NCBI GenBank assembly: GCA_039105265.1
Contig: JAPFFF010000018.1
Coordinates: 310,001-374,000, forward strand
DNA length: 64,000 nucleotides
Origin: Tritrichomonas musculus
Lineage: Eukaryota > Parabasalia > Tritrichomonadida > Tritrichomonadidae
Reading direction: 5' to 3'
How positions within the stretch are numbered: the stretch's first letter is position 1; each line of letters opens with the position of its first letter. The translations under genes were made by a program, and so were the position numbers. Positions 20,601 to 30,500 of this stretch are shown one piece after another. The notes under the pieces are model-generated. The model made no database searches. It was given only the letters and a program-made list of their open reading frames with translations, and had not been told where the DNA came from.

Positions 20601-23600
20601 TGTCTGATTGCAATAGATGTAAATTTGATTCAGAACGGTTAATTTCTTGCTTAAGATTTTCTTGATGTTTTGTAACTAAAATATTAATTTCTTGTTTACG
20701 TTTGCATTGTAAAATTGATTGATCAAGTTTCTCAATAATCTTAATCTGTCTCTCTCGAATGAAACGATAAGCTTGACGTTTAGTTTTCTTTTTAGAAAGC
20801 TCGATATATAAATCAGAACGTTGAATATGAAAACAAAATTCAAGAAGTGCATACATCACAATCCAATATCCAGTAGAGTCACTTGAACCTCTAAGCGGAA
20901 GGTCGAAAAGACGAATAACCAAATTGCTTTTATCTGTATCGACAAAAACAGGAAGTCTTGAAAGAATTCTTAAGAAAGAAATTGCGTAAATATAACTCTG
21001 GATAATATAACTAGTTGAAATTAAATTAGAGTCAAATAAAAGTGTCCCTTCTAAGCAAATGCAGCCGATAACAAACAAGAAAAGTCCATCTGGCTTTCGG
21101 GTTAATGCAGCAAAAACAAGTAGAAAGGTTATGCATATCTTGAAAATATTTTGAGTGACATATTCAACAAATGCTTTAATTATAGGTGGAAGTGAATCAT
21201 ATCGATATTGATAATTAACTTGCATTTTGTAAAAATGAAGATAAATAGCTAATGAAATAGATGAGGCAAATGTTGTAATTAATGAAGATGTTCGAACATG
21301 ATAAATTCCGAAAAATTCAAACCACTCGCCAACAACTTTCCGATGCTTAGCACTTATTAAATCAATTGGATCTTGCCAATTTCGTGTTATGATTGCATCT
21401 GGAAAGCCAAGATATAATAAGTATTGGGCAAGCATGTATAAATGTATAAAAAATAGGATAAATGGGGAGGCCTTATAGAAAAATCTCGGCTTTATCGATG
21501 AATAAATAATAATAAAAAGTAAAAACCAACTAAAAATAGTTTCGTTATATGATGCACAAATATACATTACTAATTTAGTTATTGGCTGAAGTAAGTAATG
21601 ACCACAAGCTGTTATAGAGCGAAAAACTTGTATAACAGTTTTTCGTTCGAAATCTTCTGGTAATATAAAAGTGGATATACTTGGCGAATTTAATAAGGAG
21701 ATTATAAAGAATCCGAACTCCCAGCCGAGAGAAACATTTTTTGAATGATTATCTAGTTCTTTATCAGTAAAGTAGAATCCAATATAACGAAAAGTATCTA
21801 AAAATTTTTCTGAATTGTTATCAATAAAACAATGAAATGTAAATTGAGTAATAATAAAAGCAGTGAAGACTATTACAAACAAAATTCTGCATTTGAAGAA
21901 AAATCGAGGTGAAATTGAACTAATTGTAAGAAATACTAAAAATAAAAATTTAATAAATGATGGATATTTGTTTGCAATGCATAAACCAAATAAAAATAAG
22001 GAAGATAAATCAAAGTATAAATAATAATTAATTTGTCTAACGAATTGAATTATATTTTTGACAAAATTATGTAGTTTGATTTTTTGTGGGCCATGGAAAA
22101 CAATAGAGCTAAGGAAAAGCATGAATGCCAATAAAATTATTTCTTCATCACCAGTATTTTTAATTTCGTATATATGAATAATTTTATCTGGAACATGTGA
22201 CATGAAAAAATTTCTCATTTTATCATGTCTAATAATAATATATATAGACAATTGAGCTGAAACCGCAATGAAATTCAGCATAATCATAAATGTACGCATT
22301 CCATTCCATTCTAGACATTGGAATGTAATTATAAAGCAACCAATGAAAAAGTATATAATCGTAAAAATTGATAAATCATATTTGAAAGCATATATTAAAT
22401 CACAAATTGAAACAGTAAAATAAAGAAGTACAATAACAATTGATGGATAATTGGTGCGTAAACATTTTTCATCGCGTGACAAAAATAATGATAAAATAAA
22501 AACTGCACACACTGGCCAGCAATAATGAATCAATGATTCATTGGGAGGTGGGCAAAGACCACTATTTTCTACACCTTTGAAATAGCCAAAGAACAAGCAT
22601 CTATTTCTTCCACGACAATAATACGAATCAGATGATTGGTAAAATGCGCAAGAAATAATGATTAATCCTGAAACAATTTTTAGTATTTGAAATGGCCACT
22701 TGAAATACAAAAATAACAAAACAATGAACATAACTAAAAAAGATAATATTTGAAATGACCACTTATTTTTGAAGAAACCAGCATAAATGCCAATAACAAT
22801 GCAGGATGGCAAGGATAAATACATTAATAAACAATAAATAAGCTTATTTATTATTTTGAAAAAATAGAAAAAATACTTCTCTATTGTAATTGCAGTAGTC
22901 CGTATGGCTAATGAAATTCTTGAAGGTTGCTCTTGTAATCCTGATGAGTTAACTTCACGGTGAACATCAAAACTTGTTTTTCTACTTGAATGATGACGAG
23001 AAGCAAATTTAATTCTTCCTATTTGCCCAAAAGATGCAAAAATCATGAATCCACACCAGCAAAATGTAAATCTATTTGATTTTTCATATTTGTAAAGTCC
23101 AAATAATTTAATAAAAGAATATAATTGCTCAGTTCCATTATCATCAGGATGCCCAAATTTTCCATATTGAGTTACAGCCATAAATAAGAAGGTTATAATG
23201 AATACAAAAGCTAAAAATGGAAAGAAAAAGCGAGAAATTATTTGACGATGACAAAATGTAGCAAAAAATATAATAATTAAATATAAAACTGTTAAATAAT
23301 TTGGAAAGAAAGAAGCAAAAACAGCTACAATTGTGAATAAAGCATCGATTAAAATAGTTGATATGTGCCGAAAGCAGAAAATAGAAATATTTTTGCTAGT
23401 TTGATCATCTATACTAGTGAGAATTATTATTGTTGACCAAGTTAATAGAATAGTAAATATAAAGCACGCATTCTTTGCATCTTTAGTTCCAATGAAAGCA
23501 AACCAAATATCGCCTGATGTTGGGGTAATTAAAGATCCTATATAACTCAGCATAATAAATTGAAAAAAAGAGTATACTAAAGAATATGCAATGAAAATAG

Positions 23601-24282
23601 ATTTTAAAGGTTTGCAAATAACTTCACGGCCAATAAAAGCGTAACAAAAATTTAAATAAATGTAATAAAAAATAATTACGAAGCCAACATCAGAAATAGT
23701 GGTAGAAAAAATATATGCGATTGAATATGAATAAAGAAAATCTATAAAATAAGTAAAATAAGGGTTTGAAAAAGTATTCTTTCTTGTCTGTGTATATAAA
23801 TCAAGTGACGTATTTTTGGCTAAACTAATAGTTATGCTTTCTAATGCAATTGCAATGATTGTAGATGTCAACGTTAAGGCACGATCCTTAAAAGAAATTC
23901 CGATTATTTTTGTTGATTCAAATTCTGCTGGATCATCCTCCGAAAAAATAGCCAAAAGTAAAATTTCCAATGACGCTATTATTTCTAGTGATATAAGAAA
24001 CGTAATGCTGAAAAAATTGTATCTTAAACGTTTACATAATAAAACATGAAGTACCAAAAAAAGAAGAAAAATAAGACCAACAATTGAAGTTGTAGAAAAT
24101 GAACATAAAAATAATGCGAAAGGGTCCAGAAAATCAATAAAAATGTGTAAAAATAATGGCGAGTAGCGTTTTACAGAAATTACTTCATCGTCTAAAGATG
24201 ACGAATTTTCTTGTGATTCAGCCATTGTATTGATAGCAAAAAAGCTATCACTGTCTGCTGAACCTGACGCACTTACTTCCAT
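17647..24282 (-). CDS. Piezo-family mechanosensitive ion channel
   Basis: This 2211-residue protein is hydrophobic almost throughout, with dozens of transmembrane segments grouped in repeated bundles, as in the Piezo blade. The diagnostic pore-proximal motif PF(X2)E(X6)W is present as PYVFEIQSMLLW near 1759-1770, with Tyr replacing Phe. A single membrane span (about 1825-1845) is followed by a roughly 270-residue mostly non-membrane segment, the expected cap, and then the last span (about 2120-2140, VYTLLIIVLGISIREIVF). The C-terminal domain reads RIHKPLFLYKMIVEIN then MCDKFLDVLKRRNEIIIVEM, matching the Piezo tail pattern. An Asn/Asp-rich cytosolic loop lies near 1250-1294. Piezo trimers open cation pores on membrane tension, at the plasma membrane in most eukaryotes. 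Animal proteins are about 2500-2800 residues, so this one is slightly compact. There is no intron or frame break. Confidence 0.88.
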   Translation of the reverse strand: MEVSASGSADSDSFFAINTMAESQENSSSLDDEVISVKRYSPLFLHIFIDFLDPFALFLCSFSTTSIVGLIFLLFLVLHVLLCKRLRYNFFSITFLISLEIIASLEILLLAIFSEDDPAEFESTKIIGISFKDRALTLTSTIIAIALESITISLAKNTSLDLYTQTRKNTFSNPYFTYFIDFLYSYSIAYIFSTTISDVGFVIIFYYIYLNFCYAFIGREVICKPLKSIFIAYSLVYSFFQFIMLSYIGSLITPTSGDIWFAFIGTKDAKNACFIFTILLTWSTIIILTSIDDQTSKNISIFCFRHISTILIDALFTIVAVFASFFPNYLTVLYLIIIFFATFCHRQIISRFFFPFLAFVFIITFLFMAVTQYGKFGHPDDNGTEQLYSFIKLFGLYKYEKSNRFTFCWCGFMIFASFGQIGRIKFASRHHSSRKTSFDVHREVNSSGLQEQPSRISLAIRTTAITIEKYFFYFFKIINKLIYCLLMYLSLPSCIVIGIYAGFFKNKWSFQILSFLVMFIVLLFLYFKWPFQILKIVSGLIIISCAFYQSSDSYYCRGRNRCLFFGYFKGVENSGLCPPPNESLIHYCWPVCAVFILSLFLSRDEKCLRTNYPSIVIVLLYFTVSICDLIYAFKYDLSIFTIIYFFIGCFIITFQCLEWNGMRTFMIMLNFIAVSAQLSIYIIIRHDKMRNFFMSHVPDKIIHIYEIKNTGDEEIILLAFMLFLSSIVFHGPQKIKLHNFVKNIIQFVRQINYYLYFDLSSLFLFGLCIANKYPSFIKFLFLVFLTISSISPRFFFKCRILFVIVFTAFIITQFTFHCFIDNNSEKFLDTFRYIGFYFTDKELDNHSKNVSLGWEFGFFIISLLNSPSISTFILPEDFERKTVIQVFRSITACGHYLLQPITKLVMYICASYNETIFSWFLLFIIIYSSIKPRFFYKASPFILFFIHLYMLAQYLLYLGFPDAIITRNWQDPIDLISAKHRKVVGEWFEFFGIYHVRTSSLITTFASSISLAIYLHFYKMQVNYQYRYDSLPPIIKAFVEYVTQNIFKICITFLLVFAALTRKPDGLFLFVIGCICLEGTLLFDSNLISTSYIIQSYIYAISFLRILSRLPVFVDTDKSNLVIRLFDLPLRGSSDSTGYWIVMYALLEFCFHIQRSDLYIELSKKKTKRQAYRFIRERQIKIIEKLDQSILQCKRKQEINILVTKHQENLKQEINRSESNLHLLQSDNEDSMESLQSSDIDFLNDNSISTNTMNNTTITNNNNNLDDEGDGKNNNENNNNINDDNKSVIKIFSDSYDSYESSDFSFLDDDILQIPEKKKWYHRFYFRWVEPQVIRLTRILAISLPVNKEMGINVLTLESLTILMRRCLSHYERNQEFHLEEREKQFLKALPPSFANHFTSILHLIDYQPLFDQKPIELLLRYLCLFLRNFSLPLLLLVSAIYLFLKPYIYSILIMCYIIFIFSSIDFSEIPNAYRIYFIFVSFILGLQSAANTDLIYERLKSVQSSLANIQSSVSALSLIGIEPGSSPAIEIVLFLSSIYFISKQIDAIHVFSASYYYERLCSLHGFPVEYCYGIMDDPVRNLGMKVPETRSLISTMKNSMSRVWLQTTVHHNFILFINAISCIILVYSWSDWEENSNGVVTSDKIVFSVTVFFIFIIIIDIIIQLSVYFCCLNNLYFILFWIELVWLLYSFSIIFFYIRSNVYSLGKTAQFYIFLRIIQHIIAAHICYIGRTNVSYRSHDFVKDWRIILFSDKFLRYLPYVFEIQSMLLWIGRKTYISFHDFLIVRSMEVQLEIAICKKIEKKNFLKNGKKPKARSRILKGIFILFLFICAFFIPIVFWFNSDSNYVSNSILFAKIQAGISSLPPFYETLGTVRQLSQNEKKIISENPDKRVVSLLTQPQNTLFLIDFPLYSYLPFQLTKTAFDKLIDNAILLNSNLTDLLNSDVDINNKTVISLPSYSYFIKYILYFEHPATISGKIKCEYTVEEPLSLIQLNNTLSVITSFMLANKTSNQFSDSTKRDNLDTIYSQFIDPENYNVIFCDLFFYHLFNVVSTNIISPFDFTGSRFSFLLDRDSFAINISSYSQLSFLNSTSSYKIVVSSAHVLEDLNLQTFYRLSGGDGFTGVYTLLIIVLGISIREIVFKRADNIWINRIHKPLFLYKMIVEINMFKNAKDLKGEKEMCDKFLDVLKRRNEIIIVEMDETKEKKEKVE

Positions 24283-24509
24283 TAAATTTTAATTATATTG
24301 AAAAAATTGTGAAAAACCTTTGAAAATTAATTATTTTTCATATGAAATAGATTTTACTTAGAAATGTGAAATATATGCATGTGTTTAGAATGAACAACAA
24401 AAATTATTTATGTAAAATGATTTATGATATCATTCATCTTTCATAAAATATCAAAACTGTAGAAAAAAAAATATTTAATAATAACATTTACTTTATTATG
24501 AACAACAAA

Positions 24510-24529
24510 ATAATAATAATAATAATAAA
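24510..24529. repeat. (TAA)n microsatellite just after the first BEACH gene
   Basis: About six TAA units sit immediately 3' of the minus-strand stop codon at 24531-24533, so they fall in the 3' untranslated region. A similar AAT run lies just 3' of the HECT gene. Confidence 0.8.
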
Positions 24530-24530
24530 T

Positions 24531-27500
24531 TTACACAGATTTTATAATTTCTTTTCTATTTACGGTTTGAATTATAATTGTTTCATTAGATTTATCAAAC
24601 ATCAGTTTATCAACCTCGCAATTGCATGAATAAAATGGATTATCAAATAATTCTTCCGATATTTCATATATTTCAGTTACATAAATATTTCCATTAACAT
24701 CAGCCAAACACATAAAATCGAATCCATCTCTATTAGTCCAACAAACAATTTGATTAATTATAGATTTTATCTTAACCTGCTTAATAAACAAGCCATTAAT
24801 ATTATATAAAGTAACAAAATTTTGTGTATCGCTTTTTGAGGAGATAACGACAATAAATCCCCAAGACTGAGAAATTGCAATTCGATCAGCTTTATTATTT
24901 TCTTCCAATTTGATAAGAAAAACAGGTAATTTATGCTCTAAAGAATGAACAAAAATAGTTTTTCCTTCATCAACTCCAATTGCAATTGTGTGAAATTCTT
25001 CACTAATAAAAGCTGTTGAAATTTGATTTAAATCGAATGAAAAGTCTATTTTTATGACCAAATATTGATTTGATTTCTTTTTTAGACAGATCAGATTAGC
25101 TAATTCATGCTGATAATAAGAAATCCAATCTTTTGATTCGCAAATAACTATTGAATGTGAATTCAATTTGATTAGATTTTTATTTTCATTATTTTTATTT
25201 TCCATTTTTCTTTCAATAAAGATGGGCTCCTTCTTTGGAATATCAGACAATTTCTTCCTTTGGACATGAGGATATTCAAAAAGTGGAAGATAATTACAAT
25301 ATAATACACGAAAGCTTCCCCAGACAAGGTCAATCCATTTATTTAAATGCATTGATACTTCTTCACTTTCGAGAATTTTTCTGCATTTGTATACAAAATC
25401 AAAAGGAGAATTTGCCCATTTTGGTAAAATGACGTTTTGCACCTGCACTTCTGATATGAGGAATTCAGGAAGGTAAAAAAATTCTGGAGTCAATTCAAAT
25501 TTCGTAGAAATTTGAGATATGTTATCAAATGACCTTTTGCTTATTTTATCGAAAGGATCAAGTCTTTGCAAGTAGAAGAGTGGAGGTTCTTCGCTATATT
25601 GGTAATTAACTTTGTAATCTCTGATAGATTTAATGTCATTAAAATCGTCCAAAATGCGTGGAAAAATCGGATACTGACTTTCGACGTTAAAGCTACAACC
25701 TGACATTTTATTTAGCATTAAAATGTAGCTGAAGTTAGATATCCGATGTTCTTTCCAGCCGTTTGTCAAAGCTGAAGGAACGAGACGTTGTGTTTGATAA
25801 ATGAAAGGCATTTTATTCTTCTTTTGGAATTCATGAATCGATCTGTTAATTACTTCAAAAACTTGATTCCTTATTGCTGTTGTTTGGAAGACGAAGAAGT
25901 AAGATTTCCCGTCACCTAAAGTGATTTCAATTGCTGTCTGTCTCGAGTTATAAGTGATACCAATCACGGAGACAATCGACCAAATATGAATGATCTTGGG
26001 CTTCTTCCGTTTCAAATAAAGAATACTTTTATAAACCGAGATCTCAGTGTTTTCATCAGGTGCATTTATCTTAATTATCGTACAAATTGCGGTTAGACAA
26101 GATTCTTCAATTTGATCATGATCGTTCAACTCAGTTGAGCAGCTAAGATCGTCAATTGGCTCAACTCCATACACAATTTCATTTGCTATAATTTCAGCGG
26201 TTTGTTTGGCAGATTTCCATTTTTGAATAATTTTGAATGGGCATCCAATTGAGCACAACGTTTCATCTCGCTCAAGTTGCTCTTTGCAGAGAATCAAGGA
26301 TTCCCATGGCTTCCCTTCTTGCGTCAAATCTTTCAGCATCTTTTTCCAGAGCTTCCGATTGTTCCGGCGATTTATCGTCTGAAAAAGTTCATCTTCATTG
26401 AATTCATTAGTTTGTGAGTTGCTGTTTAGTTCTTCTTTGTCTATTTTAATCAGTTTACTACTACTCGGGGATTTGAGTAATGATCCTTTAAGTAATTCTG
26501 ACTCAAAGTCCGTGTCAACGCTTTTTGATCGTATTAAATTGAATAGATTTTCATCGTTCGCTGAAAAATTCACTTTTAATGAGGCAAACTTTTTAGCAAA
26601 AATCGATTCAATAAAGTAAGTAAGATCGCATGAGTCTTTATGAGATAGTATTGTTGATTGTTGATCGTTTGGATTAAGTTGATTGGCAATTCTAAGATAT
26701 TTGGAAATATCTGCATTATTTGAGGTCTTAGTGAAAAAATAGATTGTTAAAATATATAGATCTAGATCAAGAATTGTCCTATATGATGATATTATGTAAA
26801 GAAAAGTTTTTGCAAGTTCGAAATCTAACCAATCCATATCATCATCTAATCGAAGGCCAAAATGAACTTGATTAGTATTGTTCTCTCTTTCTCGTTCTGG
26901 TTCAATATAAGAATTGCTACCACTACTATCAGATATAATTTGATCAATTTCAGAAGAACACATTTTTTTAAAAGAAGAAAAATGCCTCAAATTAGCATTT
27001 GAATCATTCATATTATCATCTTCACCATATGTATCTGCTATGATGTTATAGCAATTATTATTTAATTTACTTGTGTGCCTAAAAAATAAGTGATGACCAA
27101 TTATCAATTGAAAATAATTTGATATTGGTTTTGAAAGCAGAATTTCAGAAATAATCATATAATGGCAGACTTGAGATAAGAAGCAGCTAGTTGGTTCATC
27201 TGGATTATGTCCTTTAACTAAAGAACTTTTCTCAATTAATGCACAAATTGGAAGCCAATTCATTGGATCTCCTTTTGCTAGCAAATTCATTAAAGAAACT
27301 TGTCCTTCTCTGGTTAATTCAAGAGCCCAAATAACAGGCCAAAAGTACCAGTCATTTAAAAGAGAAACTTTTTTAATGGGGATTGTTTGTATAGATTTAG
27401 CATCTTCCCACGGTAACTGCATTCCGACGAAGCAAAGCAAAGGAAACCATTGATAAATATTATTATTGTTTACCAAATCGATTATATTCTCAAATAATTG

Positions 27501-30500
27501 AACGCTAGCTGTTGTAGGAGATATTTTTACTAGGACATGTGATGTGAAATCGTTAATATTTATAATTGATCTTTGATGCAAGTTAGAAAGCAAAGTTATA
27601 ATTGGGATTGGTGTAATATCAATTGATTTCTGTACCAATTTCAAAAGCAATGAAGATATTTCTTCTCTTGCCATAAATTTCATAAATAAATCTTTATGCA
27701 TTTCAGAGAAAGTATCGATTAATTCGATTAACTCTGTTTTAACTCTTACATCTTTATTAAAGTTCTTAGTAGAGCCTAATAAAAACTGAAAATCCGAATG
27801 ATTTGGTGTATTTAAAAACAAAATTGTATATAAAATTTTTCTGCATTGAATTAAATTGACAGACTCTGGTCGAATTCTATGAGTTTCCTGATTTGAGAAG
27901 AAAGCGAAGATATTTTTCAAAACAACTTCAAATCCGAAATATTTTGAAGACAAATGATCAGATGAAGGAAGAACAACTCTGTGAATGTATTTCAGAATTA
28001 ACAACTGTTCTTCACAAATGTACCAAATTGAGAAGTCTGTCAAAATATGAGCAAAAAGATCTTCTTGAAGATTTTCATTTTTTAATGACTGGAAGATTGT
28101 GAAGAATCGTGTGTAAAGATGATAAGTTAAAAATGAAGGATTCGCATCGGAAAGAAGATAAGAAATTATGCGAAATCCGCCAACTTTAAAAAACATATTT
28201 TCAACTTCTTTGCACACTGAAAGAACTTCCAAAAGAATGGAGACAGCATTTTCATAAAGCAACTTATAACGTTCATTATTACGGAAGTTTACATTAGATA
28301 ATGAAAAGATAGGAAGAATTAAATATAAATAACATCTGCCTACAAAAAGTGAATAAAAAGATTCCTTCTCAAAAATGTTAATTTTTGTTGGCAAACAAGT
28401 GAAAAAAGGCTTGTTTTCAATAGGTGAGAAAATGTTTGGATTGTCATTAAAAACAGATAAAATATGCTCATTTGAAAGCTTTGGATATATGGCAAAAGGA
28501 CCAAGAATTGAATATCTTTTCTTCGCATTTTTGTTGTCATTTGTTGGACTTTGATTAATGCTCAATAAACAGCCACCGAAAGAAAAATGGAAATTCCAAT
28601 CAAGAATGCCTGGCATTGCTGTTCTTATTGTTGAGATGAGAATTCCATTCACATATAAATTAAAGAGTCCGATATTTTCTATATAATAAGTCATGACAAC
28701 TCGGATCCATTCCCTCTTTGGTAAGTAAGAATCCATGTTAGAAGAGATGTTGTAAGTTGGCCCAATTTCAAGGAAATTAATTACATTAGAACGCAAACTA
28801 ATTGTAATGGACCAATTCTTATCATTCCACAATTTAAATATAATAGGATATTCGCCTGTTAATCCAGGTTCGACGTAAATCCAACCAACAAAACTGAATC
28901 CTTTTTTAGTTAAACTAATAATTTCATTTGGTTTGATTATCAATTCTTTTTTCAACGGCATTTGATACAATGGAATTTTTGTCTCAAAACGAATAATGTT
29001 GAATATTGTGTCAATGGCAAATTGATAATGAGGAGATAAATATTTGCCGTTGATTGGAGATAGCAAAGAAATAAACTTCTCAATTATTTCTAAAGAACAA
29101 GAAGAAGTCGAAATCGCTTCAAATAACTTAAACAAACTTTCTAAGTATTCTTTATTTGCTGATTCATCATCCCAAATACTTCGAATTGTCTCAAGCACAA
29201 AGAAATCAAGTCTGCCTTCATGGCAAGCCACACAATTCTCAGAGTCATACAAGCACAATTTAATGATGTAATTGATCACTTTAATTGACGTCGAATACAT
29301 ATAAAATAGCATCAGTGTCGCATGTGGACGTCTAATTATAAAGCTCGGATTAACAGAAGAAAGACAGTCACCTGCAATGAACTGAATTAACCGTTTAAAG
29401 ATCACTTCATCGTTCCCGTTTCCATACACTTTTCGTATCGTCTCAGAAAAACGAATGTATTGATCGTCACTGATTGGATAAGAAATTTCTGTGAAGAACA
29501 AAAGAATCGACAACAAAAGTTCTGTCGACGGTTGTGACTGCTTCAAAATTGAAAGGGTGTTAAAGAGCGGTTTGGCAATTATTGAATACCTCTCAATCAT
29601 TGATCGATTTGTCGCAATGATGCCGTTGATCAAGAGAAGTATTCCGTTCGCCAAAATGACGCTTTCATCGGACGGGAAGAAGTGGAAGACAGATCGAAGC
29701 ATGCTTAAAAAAGCGGTTGGTAAGGTCAAACTATTTGACGCTGATTTTATTTGTGAGAACACAAATTCGCGTGGTGCAACTTCATATGACTGCGCAAGGA
29801 AGGCTGAACAGAAAAAGTTGTCTCTAAAGAGACTCTCTTTCGCACGTTTATCTTGTGAGATGATCGAAATCAAGTAAAAAAGTTTCGATGAAGTTTCATC
29901 GTAATTTTTCTCGCCTTGGTAACGCAAATTTTGATAGAAAATGAGAGAATTCGACAAGAACTCAATCAAGCACGGTGACTCGATGATCTTTGCTATGATA
30001 ATGTGCGAGTTGTCAATGCATCTTTGAACGATCTCATTGAAAATTGTGGGAGACGTTATAAATGAGTCAAAAAAAGCGGTTAAACGGTTTGTATCGTCAT
30101 ACAGAATATATTTGAATGCTTCAGTCCTAAGTATGTTTATGTTGACAATCTCTGATGGTTGGCTGTCTGGATCAAAGCAATAAATGGATGAATTGAAAAT
30201 TTCTTTCCGATACAAAAGATCAACAAATGAAACTGAGTCAATTATTTGTGGTAAAACAATTTTGATTAATGATATAAAAATAACATATAAATTATATAAT
30301 ATATAATTTCTTAGTTTTTCTTCTTTTTCATACTTGTTTAAAAATAAACCGATTTTCTTCACAATTTCAATTGAGGAGAATTTACTCTTTTTGAATGCTT
30401 CAAATAACGGTTGAAGTTTCTCCATTATTACTGGATCTTGGAGCGATTTTAAGGGCGGAAGAATAGTATCAAGTGTTTTAAAACGAAAATTTATTCCATT

